Shown piece by piece: positions 23,804-35,002 of a stretch of DNA of 45,729 nt. Origin of the DNA: Flavobacterium enshiense DK69 (GTDB taxonomy: Bacteria; Bacteroidota; Bacteroidia; Flavobacteriales; Flavobacteriaceae). A model generated the notes under the pieces. It searched no databases, was not told where the DNA came from, and saw only the letters and a program-made list of their open reading frames with translations. A program made the position numbers and the translations under genes. Location: the NCBI RefSeq assembly GCF_000498495.1, contig NZ_AVCS01000025.1:1-45729 (forward strand). The letters are read 5' to 3'. Position 1 is the first letter of the stretch. Each line of letters starts with the position of its first letter.

Positions 23804-25975
23804 TTATAATTTTTCTTTAAGGAAGTTGGTCATTTTCGTATACAACTGTAAACGTGTTTTTCCACCGTATATTCCGTGATTTTTGTCCGGATAAAGCATC
23901 AAATCGAATTGTTTGTTTGCCTGCACCAACGCTTCAACCATTTTCATAGTATTCTGAACGTGAACGTTATCATCACCTGTTCCGTGAACCACAAGTAGAT
24001 TTCCTTTTAATTTACTTACGTGGGTGATTGGTGAATTATTGTCATATCCACTTGCGTTTTCCTGTGGTGTCTGCATGTATCTTTCAGTATAAATTGTATC
24101 GTAATTTCTCCAGCTTGTTACCGGCGCCACAGCAATAGCTGTTTTAAACACGTCAGCTCCCTGGAAAATACAATTTGCAGCCATGAATCCTCCGTAAGAC
24201 CAACCAAAAATTCCGATTCTGGATTTATCAACATAAGCATATGATCCGAAAACTTTAGCAGCATCTACTTGATCTTCCAATTCAAATTTGCCTAACTCTT
24301 TTTGAGTGCATTTTTGGAAATCAGCACCTTTAAAACCGGTTCCGCGACCGTCAACGCAAGCAACGATATAACCCTGTTGTGCCAACATCATAAACCAATA
24401 ATCATCAGAATTGCTCCAATCATTATTCACTTGTTGTGAACCAGGCCCTGAATATTGGTACATTAATACCGGGTACTTTTTGGTTGCATCAAAATCTTTC
24501 GGTTTGATCATCCAGGTATTTAGCTTATGACCTTTTACAGTAGTTATTTCCATGAACTCTTTTGAAGGCAAATCGTATTTAGCCAATTTCGTTTCCAAAG
24601 CTTCATTAGAAACAATGGTTTTGATCAATTTTCCGGATTTGGCTTCGTTCAAAGTATATTTAGGCGCATTTTTAGCGCTTGAATAGGCATTGATGAAGTA
24701 TTGGAAATTTGGACTGAATGTAGCACTGTTAGTCCCTGTTTGTGCTGTTAAACGTGTTTTGGAAGAACCGTTTAATTTGATACTGTACACATCGCGGTTG
24801 ATTGAACCATTTTCTGTAGACTGGAAGAAGATTGTACCATTTTTCTCGTCGAAACCGTAATAAGAAGTCACCTCCCATTTACCAGTTGTAACTTGTTTTT
24901 TAAGCTTACCATTTTTATCGTAGTGGTAAATGTGGTTGAAACCATCTTTTTCGCTCGTCCAGATAAAACTGTTGTCTTTCAGGAACGTTAAATTATCGGT
25001 AACTGCTATGTAAGCTTTGTCTTTTTCATTCAATACAACACGGGTTGCACCTGAATTACCGTCGACAAACAACAAGTCCAGATTATCCTGGTGACGGTTT
25101 AGAATCTGGGCACTCAACGTGTTTGCATCGTTAGTCCACTCAATTCTGGCAATATAAAAATCGTTGTATTTATCTAAGTTTATTTTTTTGGTTGTCGCCG
25201 ATTTCACATCATAAACATGCAACGAAACCAAAGCATTTTTATCACCTGCTTTCGGGTATTTGAAAACATTTTGAGTTGGATATAATCCCTGAAGATACAT
25301 GTCCATAGAGAATTCAGGAACCTGTGATTCGTCAAAACGGATAAAACCGATCTTGTCGCTGGCTGCATTCCAGTCGAAAGCACGCACAAAAGCGAATTCT
25401 TCTTCGTAAACCCAGTCAGTAACACCATTAATTATGGCATTTTTCTTTCCGTCAGTAGTAATCTGAGTATGCTTTTTAGCCGCTAAATCGTATACGTATA
25501 AATTATTCTGATAAACATATCCGATTTTTGAACCATCAGGAGAAAAAGTAGGCTCCTGTACTTTGAAGTCAGCTAATTTTGTCAATGATTTTGATGCGAT
25601 ATCATAAATAAAATAATCAGCAACAAATGAATGACGGAAAATATGATCAGTGTGATTAGCAATCAGAATTTTCTTTTCGTCCTTACTGAACTTGTAACTG
25701 TCAACCCCTTCCAATTCCTTAAAATTTTTGGAATCAATCAAAGTTGCCACCTTCTCCAAAGTTGCAAAATCGTACAAATCGATTTGTGAAGACTTGGTAG
25801 CACGGTCAAAATTAAGCACCGTGTACTGATTGGTATTTTTCATTGCTTCCAAAGCAGTCATTCCCTGCGTCCTGAAAGCACCTCCCCAAATTTCTTCAAG
25901 GGTGATTTTTTGTTGTGCCATCGCCGAAAACGATGCTAACACAAACAAAAACAAACATTTAAAAGTATTTTTCAT
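23804..25975 (-). CDS. dpp4: Dipeptidyl peptidase IV (S9B prolyl oligopeptidase family)
   Basis: 723 residues, the usual bacterial DPP-IV length. A Sec signal peptide (cleavage near SAMAQ, residue 21) sends it to the periplasm or surface. The N-terminal beta-propeller (about 90-450) carries DWVYEEEFAF with E191-E193, the Glu pair that holds the substrate amino group in DPP-IV. The C-terminal alpha/beta hydrolase (about 500-723) has the catalytic triad S593 (GWSYGG), D668 (GTGDDNVH) and H700 (NHGIYGG). It removes X-Pro or X-Ala dipeptides from peptide N-termini. The POT carriers encoded directly downstream can take up such dipeptides. It is transcribed divergently from a giant sensor kinase across a 228-bp gap in which I found no good TAnnTTTG box for it. 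Confidence 0.96.
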   Translation of the reverse strand: MKNTFKCLFLFVLASFSAMAQQKITLEEIWGGAFRTQGMTALEAMKNTNQYTVLNFDRATKSSQIDLYDFATLEKVATLIDSKNFKELEGVDSYKFSKDEKKILIANHTDHIFRHSFVADYFIYDIASKSLTKLADFKVQEPTFSPDGSKIGYVYQNNLYVYDLAAKKHTQITTDGKKNAIINGVTDWVYEEEFAFVRAFDWNAASDKIGFIRFDESQVPEFSMDMYLQGLYPTQNVFKYPKAGDKNALVSLHVYDVKSATTKKINLDKYNDFYIARIEWTNDANTLSAQILNRHQDNLDLLFVDGNSGATRVVLNEKDKAYIAVTDNLTFLKDNSFIWTSEKDGFNHIYHYDKNGKLKKQVTTGKWEVTSYYGFDEKNGTIFFQSTENGSINRDVYSIKLNGSSKTRLTAQTGTNSATFSPNFQYFINAYSSAKNAPKYTLNEAKSGKLIKTIVSNEALETKLAKYDLPSKEFMEITTVKGHKLNTWMIKPKDFDATKKYPVLMYQYSGPGSQQVNNDWSNSDDYWFMMLAQQGYIVACVDGRGTGFKGADFQKCTQKELGKFELEDQVDAAKVFGSYAYVDKSRIGIFGWSYGGFMAANCIFQGADVFKTAIAVAPVTSWRNYDTIYTERYMQTPQENASGYDNNSPITHVSKLKGNLLVVHGTGDDNVHVQNTMKMVEALVQANKQFDLMLYPDKNHGIYGGKTRLQLYTKMTNFLKEKL

Positions 25976-26132
25976 AAATTTGATGGTAAAAAAACCCCCA
26001 ATTTTAGTGAAATTTTATCAATTAACGCAATTTAATTTGTTAAATGGATAAAATACTCACAACAATCCACTGTTTGCACGTCGGTTTTTTTTACCCTTTA
26101 TCGACAAAAAATACTTCATCAAAAAATTTGAA

Positions 26133-26145
26133 CTACAGGCTGTAG
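26133..26145. repeat. 13-bp palindrome between dpp4 and the sensor gene
   Basis: CTACAG-G-CTGTAG is a perfect inverted repeat with a single central base. It lies 58 bp upstream of the sensor ATG (26204) and 157 bp upstream of dpp4, in their shared divergent region. It is a candidate operator. The remainder of 25976-26203 is A/T-rich and I see no small gene in it. Confidence 0.35.
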
Positions 26146-26203
26146 GAAATCAATTAATTTATTACTATTTTAAACCTCCCAACAAAAGACAATAATCGTA
26201 ACT

Positions 26204-29200
26204 ATGATTAAAAAAGCGGCGTTTTGTATCTATCTTCTGTTTTTCATCCAAGGCGCCTTTGGACAAGTTTTTGATTATGAAATACTTAATCAGAAAAATG
26301 GACTTCCTTCTTCAACTGTCTTTGCTGTAATTCAGGACAGCCGCAACCTGATATGGATTGGTACCGACGGTGCCGGTTTGGTCCGATATGACGGAAAAAA
26401 TTTCGACATCATTGATAAATCAAAAAAAAGTGAAGGATTTTTCGTAACCGATTTAGTTGAAGATACCAACGCTAATATCATAGTTTCAACAAAATACAGC
26501 GGACTATTGGTTTATAACGGAAAAGAGTTTATTAAAGATTTTAATCAAAATAATTCTTCCTTTAAAGGAGACTTTGTGCAACGGCTTTATACAACTCCAA
26601 ATGGTGTTTATTGTTTTACACAGAAAGAAGTGTTCTTGCTTAGAAAGGATTATTCCATTGAACCCATTGCCAAATTTGACAAACCTACAATTATAAATTC
26701 CGTTTTTTGCGACAAGTACTTTACCATTTTTGTCGGAACCGACGAAGGGCTTTTAAAAATTGAAAACAATTCAGCAAGCTCATTTAAACCAGAACAGTTT
26801 TCAGGATACACCTGCATAGTATCCATAGACAAGGACAAAGCCTTGATAGGAAACCATAAAGGCGAAGTCTGGAAACTCTCCTACCTGGCAAAAGGCACAT
26901 ATGACACTCAATTGGAAAGCAAAATTATCCTTCCCAATAAAGAAGCTTTTTTCATCAAAAAAATGCTGCTTGGAAGAAGTGGTTTTGTGTGGATGGCTGG
27001 TGACAAAAAACAAGGATTGGCCATGTACAAAAAAGACATCCTTAGTTTTATCAACAATACAAACGGTTTTACGGGAGAAAATGTATTGTGCATGTTTCAG
27101 GACAAAAGCAGTCAACTCTACCTCGGTACTTACGGCACCGGATTGTACAGAACACACTCGCAAATCTTCTACAATTACAATAATGTCCCGGAATTAAATA
27201 CTCCGTATATATTTTCCATTCTAAACACAGAAAAAGGGATTTATACAGGAACAGTTAGCGATGGAGTCTTTTATTTCGAGCCCGACCAAAACGGGGATCT
27301 TAAGCTCAAAAGAAAATACCCGCAGCTCGAAAGAGCAACAGCTTTATACGAAAATCATAAAAAAGAAATCCTGGCCGGATCCAGAAACGGCCTATTCAAA
27401 ATTGCTGAAGGCCGTCTCATCCCGTTGCCCATCAATGCAAAACTCCCCGAAGAAAAATCCATTAGATTTATCTGGCAGGATAATCAAAAACGATATTTCG
27501 TTGGTTATTCAAAAGGACTGCTTTTATTGGACGAAAATGAGAATCTCATTAAATCCATCGACCTTTTTGAATCCCAGAATGTAACCACACTGGAACCGCT
27601 AAATGAAAAACAATGGTACATAGGAACATACACTGGCCTATACCTTCTTTCTGAAACTATAACCAATACTTTTTCCGTTAAACCAATTATCCGCAAAACC
27701 ATTAATACCTCCTGCAAAGACAGTTTTGGTAATTTTTGGTTTGCCAGTGGAGACGGCCTTTACTATGTAAACAAAAAAAAGATTAAAAAATACACCACAA
27801 AAAATGGCCTTACATCAACATTTATTTTTACACTTTCGGCAGATAAAAAAGGAGCTGTTTATACAGGACATAACCTTGGGATCTCAAAAATCAAAGTTGA
27901 CGAAGACGGAACAATCAAAAACATCTTAAACTATAATTCGGAAAACGGGTTCACTGGTTTGGAAACCAATGCTAGGGCAGAAACACAGGACAGCGACGGA
28001 AATCTGTTTTTTGGGACCGCCAACGGTCTTTACATCTATTTAACAAACTACACCCCGAAGGCAAAATCCGCTCCGGTATTAAAAATAACCAATATCGACG
28101 TTTTCAAACAATCCAAAAGCTGGAAAAACTCCGATGCAACAGACGGCTATTGGTTTAATATCCCAAGACAAGGCTATATCTTTAATCCACAGGAAAACCA
28201 ACTCACGTTTACTTTTGGAGTGGTTAATTATTTAGAAGATGAGGAGCTAATGTATTCTTTTCTTTTAAAAGGAACAGATCAAAATTGGTCACCCCCTTCC
28301 AAATCCAATGAGGTAACCTATTCCAATTTAAAATACGGATTTTATACCTTTCAGGTAAGATTGGTCGACAACCTTGGGAATATAAAAAGTTCTCCTGTAT
28401 CATATACTTTTAGGATTGACACTCCGTATTACTTTAAGTGGTGGTTCCTGCTTCCTGTATTCTGTTTCATTGGGCTGTTCATGAAATTAATCTTTGACCG
28501 CGCTTCCACCTACAATAAAGATTTTATCAAGCATTTTTCAGAAACAGGGGAAGACAATAAAGAAATACAGACTTTCTTTTTCTTTTTGGGAATCATTTTT
28601 CCTCTTACCGAAATCATAAACCTTTATTTTATAAAGCGCCCTAACTCTGAATTAATAGCTAACCTATTCATAGGGCTACTCTTCATTTCCCTTTATATAA
28701 TATCCAAGAAATCTACTCTGCTTGACAAATATCTCAGACCTTTATTTATTCTGATTTTAGTCAGCTATTCTATACATATCATTACTAAAATTGCTTCACA
28801 ACCTTTCGACTTAATCACCTATACTGAGTTTTTACTGATTTTATTTTTCTCATATAGTGCGTTTAAAAATGTAAAACAATATACAGCCTTTGTGATTGCG
28901 CTACTGGCCTCCCTTCTGATTTTACTTTTCAATATCCCTGCGGAAACAGAACAAATCATCACCTTAATCAACACTTCCTTTATTGTTTTGGTCATTAATT
29001 ACGCCAGACGTATTTCCATCTTAAACAACAACGACAAGTTTTTATTTTCAAACAGCATTATCAACAACTCGAACTCATTAACCATAGCAACTGACAGAAA
29101 AGGAAGACTGACCTTCTGCGGAAAATCAATCGAAAAGATTTTAGGATACACACCGGAAGAAGTTATGGGCGAAAATTTCTGGAAACTTACTCAAGACACC

Positions 29201-32200
29201 GAATTTCAGGATATTGACTACAACGACGTCTATGTTCCTGATTCGCTATATACACGAAAACTGAAATGCAAAAACGGCACATACAAATACATTCAGTGGA
29301 CCGATCAAAAATACAGCGACAATCTCTTTGTTGCCAACGGGCAGGACATCACCGGCAAAATAATGGTGGAGGAACAATACCGAAATCTGGTTCAGTTTGC
29401 TTCCGATATTATTTTCGAGGTAGACAAAAAAGGATTTTTCACTTTTGTGAATCAATTTGCCGAAAAGTCGTTAGGTTACCCGACGGAGTTTTTCATCGGA
29501 AAGCATTTTTCAACCCTCATCAAACCGGAACATTCGAAGACCATTGAAGATTTCTACATAAGACAAAGTGGAAGCCAGGCAGATTTTGACATTATCGAGT
29601 TTCCGATTTTAAAAAGCGATGGCGAAGAAATGTGGGTATCTCAGAAAGTTACCGTAAAAAAAGACGAAAATGGAAAAATCGCAGGTTATTCCGCAATCGT
29701 AAGGGACATCACCAAACTAAAGAAAATAGAGATCGAAGAAAGTTTACGCCAGAAAAAAAACCTATTGTTAAACCAAACGTTGAATCAACTCTATACACTG
29801 AATTTCTTTACTTACGGAAGCCAGGAAAAACTGATCCAGCATATTATCAAAGAAGCCGCACTAGCATTGGATGTAAGCCGGGTAAGTTTATGGAATAAAA
29901 CGGAAATTGGGGTCGAACTGTTTTCTCTGTATGAAAAGGACAATAACACTTTTTCAAATGCTATTGCTTTACAGAAAGCCGACTTCCCGCGATATTTCAG
30001 CGCCATAGAGACCAGGCCTTTTATTGTAGCTTCCGATGTCAAAACCGATCCGATTACGGTTGAATTTATGGGTAATTATTTTGAAAAATTTGATATCAAA
30101 TCCTTACTGGATTTCCCTATTTATGTTTCAGGAGAACTGAAGGGAATCACCTGCTATGAAAACACCAAGGAAATAAGAAACTGGACAACTGATGAAATCA
30201 ATTTTGCCAGAACCGTTTCGGATATCATCGCCCTGGCTATTGAGACCCTGAAAAGAAAAAGCGCTGAAGAACTTATCGTTTACAAGAGCGAGGTTCTGTC
30301 CTCTATTTCAAAAACGACTGAAGAACTGTTAAAAAGTAACAGCTTAAATGAAATTTTCGAAAAGTCGATGGGTTATGTCGGTGAGGCAACAAAAGCAGAC
30401 CGATTGTATTACTTTGAAAATGACTCCAAAACAAATCGTATCAGCCAGCGTTTGCAATGGGTCAGAAATACGGAATTCAACAAAATAGAAAATCATAAAC
30501 TGCACAATTTCCCACTTTCTGAATATCCTAAATTTGCGAATGACCTTCTTGAAAACAAACCATACCAGGCAATTGTAAAAAAAATGAATGACGGAGAGAT
30601 TAAAACCATTTTGGAAAATCAGAATGTAAAATCCTTCCTAATCTTACCATTGTTCATAAAAAATGTACTGTATGGGTTTATCGGTTTGGATGACTGCACC
30701 ACTGAAAGAGAGTGGGCAGTAGATGAAATAAACATCCTACAGACCTTCACAAACAATTTTGCCTCTACAATCGAGCGAATCAATAACGAAAAAGCCATAA
30801 CTGAAAGTGAAGAAAAATTCCGTTTGTTAGCAAACAATATTCCAGCAACGGTATATATGGTTAAATACAATCCCGAAAGAACCAAACTTTTCCTGAACGA
30901 TGAAATTGAAAAATTAACAGGCTATTCCAGAGAAGAATTTTTTGAAGGTAAAATAGACATCTTTGAATTGTATCACCCTGAGGAAAGAGATCGGATTCGA
31001 AGAGAGATAGATGATGCCGTAAAAAATGGGGTTCCTTTCCATATTTCCTGCCGCCTTGTCAAAAAAAGCGGAGAAATTGCCTGGATAGACGAATACGGTG
31101 AGGTTATCGCCACTGAGAATGAAATACCGCACCTTGAAGGCGTTATAATCGAGACCACTGAAAGAAGAAAGATGGAAGATGCAATCAAGGAAAAAGAAGT
31201 TGCACAAGCGGCCAACAAAGCAAAAACACAATTCCTGGCCAACATGAGCCACGAAATCCGAACACCGTTAAACGGCATCATCGGCTTCAGTAATCTGTTA
31301 TTGAAATCAAATCTGACTTCCGTACAGGAACAATATATGGTGACCGTAAACCAGTCGGCCGATGCCCTGCTGGAAATAGTAAACGACATTCTGGATCTTT
31401 CCAAAATTGAAGCCGGAAAACTCGAACTTTACATCACAAAAACGAATTTACACGACCTGATCAATCAGATTGTTGATATGGTTAAATATTCGGCACACGA
31501 AAAGAAACTCGATCTTATTGTCAATATTGATGAAAACATCCCCTGCCTCATCTGGATTGATGAAATCCGACTGAAACAAATTCTGATCAACTTGCTTTCC
31601 AATGCCATTAAATTCACTCAGGAAGGCGAAATAGAACTTGAAATCAAACACCAACCGGTGCATGATGACCAATTCCGAATGAAGTTCTCGGTAAAAGACA
31701 CGGGTATTGGAATACGTCCGGAAAATAAAAAGAAAATATTCGAGGCGTTTTCACAGGAAGACAACTCGACTACCCGAAAGTATGGTGGTACCGGGCTTGG
31801 CATCCCAATTTCAGAAAGCCTGTTGCGCTTGATGAACAGCGGACTTCAAATCGAAGACCGTCCGACAGGAGGCACCATATTCTTCTTTGATTTGGAAGTA
31901 AAAGCAAAACCATGCGGTTCACTGAATGAGCTCGAAAACAATAAAATAGCCAAAATTTTACTGATAGATGATAATGCAAGCAATTGTCAGGTTATCCAAC
32001 GAATGATGAACCACTATAACATCGCATCGCTTGTCAATAAAAACTATCAGAATGCTTATAAATACGCCCCAGAAATCGATTTGTTCTTGGCAGATTATGA
32101 ACTGATTGGAAAAAAAGGACTTGATGAACTATCAAAATTTGAAAAACCAATCATTCTCATGCAAAATTCAAATTCGACAGAAATTAAATACCCTAAAAAC

Positions 32201-32710
32201 ACGATTATAAAACCAGTTGTAAAACCGGTTAAAATACATGTATTACAACATGTCCTCAACCAAATCAATAACAAAGAAACACAAGAAACGCATCCACAAA
32301 AAGTAAAAGACGCTGATGCCATTGTAATAGACACCACCTACAAAGTACTTATCGTTGAGGATAACAAAATCAACATGTTGCTTTCAAAAACACTGATTCA
32401 GAAAATCCTCCCGAACGCAATTATTTTAGAAGCAGTGAACGGTATTGAAGCAGTGGAACAATTTGAACGTCATCATCCTGAAATTATATTGATGGATATC
32501 CAAATGCCGTTAATGAACGGATATGAAGCCACTCAAAAAATTCGAAAAAAGGACAAAGACTCCATTATTATAGCACTAACGGCCGGGATTATTGAAGGTG
32601 AAGAAGAATTGTGCAAATCCATGGGAATGAATGACTATATAACTAAACCAATTGAAAAAAAGGTACTTGAAAATGCAATTCTCAAATGGACTAATAAATT
32701 GAAAAATTAA
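26204..32710 (+). CDS. Giant hybrid sensor histidine kinase: propeller, Y_Y_Y, 7 TM, PAS/GAF, kinase, two receivers
   Basis: 2168 residues in one uninterrupted frame. Order: signal peptide (about 1-20); two-component-regulator beta-propeller repeats (about 25-640, units like [20 protein letters not shown]); Y_Y_Y domain (about 680-740, ending [13 protein letters not shown]); one helix at about 745-765 and six more at 787-935; PAS (about 950-1055) and PAS (1060-1180); GAF (1195-1365) and GAF (1375-1530); PAS (1535-1660). The kinase core has H1683 in the HisKA motif [11 protein letters not shown], the N-box LLSNAIKFT, then DTGIGI and GGTGLGI. Receiver 1 is divergent (D1964, LADYEL); receiver 2 is canonical (D2098, [10 protein letters not shown], then TKP). 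There is no HPt and no AraC-type output domain, so it is not a standard HTCS. It probably senses an extracytoplasmic ligand plus internal cues and passes phosphate to a separate partner. Being divergent from dpp4, it may regulate peptide use; this is inference. Confidence 0.93.
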   Translation: MIKKAAFCIYLLFFIQGAFGQVFDYEILNQKNGLPSSTVFAVIQDSRNLIWIGTDGAGLVRYDGKNFDIIDKSKKSEGFFVTDLVEDTNANIIVSTKYSGLLVYNGKEFIKDFNQNNSSFKGDFVQRLYTTPNGVYCFTQKEVFLLRKDYSIEPIAKFDKPTIINSVFCDKYFTIFVGTDEGLLKIENNSASSFKPEQFSGYTCIVSIDKDKALIGNHKGEVWKLSYLAKGTYDTQLESKIILPNKEAFFIKKMLLGRSGFVWMAGDKKQGLAMYKKDILSFINNTNGFTGENVLCMFQDKSSQLYLGTYGTGLYRTHSQIFYNYNNVPELNTPYIFSILNTEKGIYTGTVSDGVFYFEPDQNGDLKLKRKYPQLERATALYENHKKEILAGSRNGLFKIAEGRLIPLPINAKLPEEKSIRFIWQDNQKRYFVGYSKGLLLLDENENLIKSIDLFESQNVTTLEPLNEKQWYIGTYTGLYLLSETITNTFSVKPIIRKTINTSCKDSFGNFWFASGDGLYYVNKKKIKKYTTKNGLTSTFIFTLSADKKGAVYTGHNLGISKIKVDEDGTIKNILNYNSENGFTGLETNARAETQDSDGNLFFGTANGLYIYLTNYTPKAKSAPVLKITNIDVFKQSKSWKNSDATDGYWFNIPRQGYIFNPQENQLTFTFGVVNYLEDEELMYSFLLKGTDQNWSPPSKSNEVTYSNLKYGFYTFQVRLVDNLGNIKSSPVSYTFRIDTPYYFKWWFLLPVFCFIGLFMKLIFDRASTYNKDFIKHFSETGEDNKEIQTFFFFLGIIFPLTEIINLYFIKRPNSELIANLFIGLLFISLYIISKKSTLLDKYLRPLFILILVSYSIHIITKIASQPFDLITYTEFLLILFFSYSAFKNVKQYTAFVIALLASLLILLFNIPAETEQIITLINTSFIVLVINYARRISILNNNDKFLFSNSIINNSNSLTIATDRKGRLTFCGKSIEKILGYTPEEVMGENFWKLTQDTEFQDIDYNDVYVPDSLYTRKLKCKNGTYKYIQWTDQKYSDNLFVANGQDITGKIMVEEQYRNLVQFASDIIFEVDKKGFFTFVNQFAEKSLGYPTEFFIGKHFSTLIKPEHSKTIEDFYIRQSGSQADFDIIEFPILKSDGEEMWVSQKVTVKKDENGKIAGYSAIVRDITKLKKIEIEESLRQKKNLLLNQTLNQLYTLNFFTYGSQEKLIQHIIKEAALALDVSRVSLWNKTEIGVELFSLYEKDNNTFSNAIALQKADFPRYFSAIETRPFIVASDVKTDPITVEFMGNYFEKFDIKSLLDFPIYVSGELKGITCYENTKEIRNWTTDEINFARTVSDIIALAIETLKRKSAEELIVYKSEVLSSISKTTEELLKSNSLNEIFEKSMGYVGEATKADRLYYFENDSKTNRISQRLQWVRNTEFNKIENHKLHNFPLSEYPKFANDLLENKPYQAIVKKMNDGEIKTILENQNVKSFLILPLFIKNVLYGFIGLDDCTTEREWAVDEINILQTFTNNFASTIERINNEKAITESEEKFRLLANNIPATVYMVKYNPERTKLFLNDEIEKLTGYSREEFFEGKIDIFELYHPEERDRIRREIDDAVKNGVPFHISCRLVKKSGEIAWIDEYGEVIATENEIPHLEGVIIETTERRKMEDAIKEKEVAQAANKAKTQFLANMSHEIRTPLNGIIGFSNLLLKSNLTSVQEQYMVTVNQSADALLEIVNDILDLSKIEAGKLELYITKTNLHDLINQIVDMVKYSAHEKKLDLIVNIDENIPCLIWIDEIRLKQILINLLSNAIKFTQEGEIELEIKHQPVHDDQFRMKFSVKDTGIGIRPENKKKIFEAFSQEDNSTTRKYGGTGLGIPISESLLRLMNSGLQIEDRPTGGTIFFFDLEVKAKPCGSLNELENNKIAKILLIDDNASNCQVIQRMMNHYNIASLVNKNYQNAYKYAPEIDLFLADYELIGKKGLDELSKFEKPIILMQNSNSTEIKYPKNTIIKPVVKPVKIHVLQHVLNQINNKETQETHPQKVKDADAIVIDTTYKVLIVEDNKINMLLSKTLIQKILPNAIILEAVNGIEAVEQFERHHPEIILMDIQMPLMNGYEATQKIRKKDKDSIIIALTAGIIEGEEELCKSMGMNDYITKPIEKKVLENAILKWTNKLKN

Positions 32711-32729
32711 TTTATAATACCTGAAAATG

Positions 32730-32737
32730 TATCTTTG
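32730..32737 (+). promoter_or_regulatory. Candidate promoter of the HMG-CoA reductase operon
   Basis: TATCTTTG matches TAnnTTTG and is followed by CACTC, the same start seen after the tRNA-Phe box. It lies 27 nt before the ATG at 32765. No TTTG lies at -33. Confidence 0.55.
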
Positions 32738-32764
32738 CACTCAAAAGTATTCAACTGAAATAAA

Positions 32765-34081
32765 ATGACAAAAGCAGTTAGCGGTTTTTCGAAACTATCG
32801 AAAGACGAAAAAATAAATTGGATTGCAAACACACACTTTTCGAATCCGGAAGAAGCAATAAAAACATTAAAAAAATATTGGAATTCAGATGCTGATTTAC
32901 AAAAACTTCATGATGAATTCATCGAAAATACCATTACCAATTTCTATTTGCCGCTAGGTGTAGCCCCAAATTTTTTAATCAACGGAAAAAACTATACCAT
33001 CCCGATGGCCATAGAAGAAAGTTCCGTTGTGGCTGCTGCTTCTAAGGCTGCTAAATTTTGGTCGCATCGTGGAGGATTTAAAGCTTCGGTAATCAACTCT
33101 GAGAAAATCGGCCAGGTTCATTTTATCTACACCGGAAATAAAGAAAGCCTTGTACAATTCATAAAAGAAATCAAACCTAAGTTTTTCAGTGAAACTGAAA
33201 GCCTCACCAAAAACATGCAAAAAAGAGGCGGTGGAATTTTAGATATTGAACTACGCGACAAAACAAGTGAATTAGAAGACTATTACCAATTGCATGTGAA
33301 CTTTGAAACCAAGGACAGCATGGGCGCAAATTTCATCAATTCCTGTCTGGAACAATTTGCCAAAACATTAAAAGACGAAGCTCAAAAAAGCACTTTATTA
33401 TCTGAAGAAGAAAAAAATATTCAGGTTGTAATGAGTATTTTGTCAAACTACGTTCCTAACTGTATTGTCAGAGCCGAAGTTTCCTGTCTGGTTTCCGAAC
33501 TAAAGGAAGACAAACACATTTCTCAGGAAGAATTCGCCGAAAAATTTATACGTGCTGTTCAGATAGCCGAAGTAGAACCTTTCCGCGCAGTGACACACAA
33601 CAAAGGCATCATGAACGGAATTGACGCGGTGGTTTTGGCCACCGGAAACGATTTTAGAGCCGTAGAGGCCGGCGTACATGCCTATGCGTCCCGAAACGGA
33701 AAATATTCCAGTCTTTCTCACGCCAAAGTGGAAAACGGCGTTTTTACTTTTTGGATGGAAATCCCATTGGCTTTAGGGACCGTTGGTGGATTGACGAACC
33801 TGCATCCACTCGTTAAAATGTCGATGGAAATGTTGGGTAACCCGTCCGCACATGAATTAATGCAAATTGTAGCAGTTGCAGGCTTGGCACAAAATTTTGC
33901 CGCATTGCGTTCGTTGACCACAACCGGAATCCAGCAAGGGCATATGAAAATGCACCTGATGAATATTTTAAATCAGTTCAATGCCAATGAAGAGGAACGA
34001 AAACAGGTAGTGAAACACTTTGATAAACATACGGTTTCCCATTCAGCTGTCGTTGCCTATTTGGAAGAAATCAGAAAATAA
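32765..34081 (+). CDS. mvaA: Hydroxymethylglutaryl-CoA reductase, class II
   Basis: 438 residues, the length of class II (bacterial) enzymes. It interconverts HMG-CoA and mevalonate with a nicotinamide cofactor. Seen in order: the cis-loop with catalytic Glu (PMAIEESSVVAAASKAA), the cofactor-binding DSMGANFIN, THNKGIMNGID with the catalytic Lys and Asp, LALGTVGGLTNLHP, and the C-terminal TTGIQQGHMKMHL that carries the His of the flap. Automated annotation usually calls class II enzymes degradative. The gene sits 6 nt ahead of a GHMP kinase of the mevalonate type, which argues for the biosynthetic direction, feeding isoprenoids (quinones, undecaprenyl and carotenoid precursors). Confidence 0.95.
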   Translation: MTKAVSGFSKLSKDEKINWIANTHFSNPEEAIKTLKKYWNSDADLQKLHDEFIENTITNFYLPLGVAPNFLINGKNYTIPMAIEESSVVAAASKAAKFWSHRGGFKASVINSEKIGQVHFIYTGNKESLVQFIKEIKPKFFSETESLTKNMQKRGGGILDIELRDKTSELEDYYQLHVNFETKDSMGANFINSCLEQFAKTLKDEAQKSTLLSEEEKNIQVVMSILSNYVPNCIVRAEVSCLVSELKEDKHISQEEFAEKFIRAVQIAEVEPFRAVTHNKGIMNGIDAVVLATGNDFRAVEAGVHAYASRNGKYSSLSHAKVENGVFTFWMEIPLALGTVGGLTNLHPLVKMSMEMLGNPSAHELMQIVAVAGLAQNFAALRSLTTTGIQQGHMKMHLMNILNQFNANEEERKQVVKHFDKHTVSHSAVVAYLEEIRK

Positions 34082-34087
34082 CAAATT

Positions 34088-35002
34088 GTGCAACAAACAT
34101 TTTACAGTAACGGCAAACTGCTTATAACAGGAGAATATTCGGTTCTTGATGGCGCAAAGGCATTGGCCTTACCTACAAAATCAGGGCAATATCTCCACGT
34201 TTCACCCGGAAAAAACCAAATTATTTCCTGGAAGAGCTTTGACGCAGACGGCTCGGTTTGGTTTGAAGACACTATTTTATTTGATGATATAAAGCACAAA
34301 ACAAGTTTTGATGCGTCTCAAGGGATAAAAAAAACCCTGATCGAAATCTTACACCAAGCTTATCTTCAAAATAATGATTTCCTTAGTAATTCAGATGGCT
34401 ACACTGTAACCACCGAATTGACTTTTCCGAGATTTTGGGGTTTGGGAACTTCTTCCACACTCATAAACAACATAGCTCAGTGGTTGAAAATCGACGCCTT
34501 TGAACTGTTGAGAGAAAGCTTCGGGGGCAGCGGGTATGATATTGCCTGTGCACAAAACGATTCGCCTATCTTGTACAGCCTGGAAAATGATAAACCTATA
34601 ATCGAGTCAGTTTCTTTTAATCCAATCTTTGCCAACAATCTTTACTTTGTGTATTTAAATCAGAAACAAAACAGTAAAGAAGCCATAGCATTTTACTATA
34701 AGAAACGGCCACAAATGGCAAATATCATTGAAAAAATAGATGCGATTACAAACATCATAATAAATACTAAAAGCCTTTTGGAGTTTTCGGCGGCGCTTAA
34801 TCACCATGAAATAATCATGTCTGATGTCCTGGAAATGCAAACGGTTAAAGAAGCCTTTTTTTCGGATTTTACCGGAGGCATAAAAAGTTTGGGAGCCTGG
34901 GGCGGCGATTTTATCTTAGCCATATCTGAAGAAAACCCCACACCTTATTTTCAAACAAAAGGTTTTACAATTATAGTTCCTTACAGGGATATGATAAAAT
35001 AA
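34088..35002 (+). CDS. GYDIA-family GHMP kinase, probable mevalonate-pathway kinase
   Basis: 304 residues. The start codon is GTG at 34088: the frame has a stop nine bases earlier (shared with the mvaA stop) and no ATG before the conserved N-terminal strand NGKLLITGEYSVLDGAKALALP. GHMP motif 2 is GLGTSST (phosphate loop; normally GLGSSAA), and the family-naming GGSGYDIACA is present at about residue 155. This last motif resembles GSGFDVA of phosphomevalonate kinases more than the SGID motif of mevalonate kinases, so phosphomevalonate or a related mevalonate kinase activity is my best guess. It follows mvaA by 6 nt and ends at a strong terminator. The exact substrate needs an assay. Confidence 0.85.
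   Translation: MQQTFYSNGKLLITGEYSVLDGAKALALPTKSGQYLHVSPGKNQIISWKSFDADGSVWFEDTILFDDIKHKTSFDASQGIKKTLIEILHQAYLQNNDFLSNSDGYTVTTELTFPRFWGLGTSSTLINNIAQWLKIDAFELLRESFGGSGYDIACAQNDSPILYSLENDKPIIESVSFNPIFANNLYFVYLNQKQNSKEAIAFYYKKRPQMANIIEKIDAITNIIINTKSLLEFSAALNHHEIIMSDVLEMQTVKEAFFSDFTGGIKSLGAWGGDFILAISEENPTPYFQTKGFTIIVPYRDMIK

Noticed and set aside
30914..31404. Antisense frames opposite the sensor kinase domain
   Set aside because: They overlap the conserved HisKA region and have Ser/Phe-rich shadow composition.
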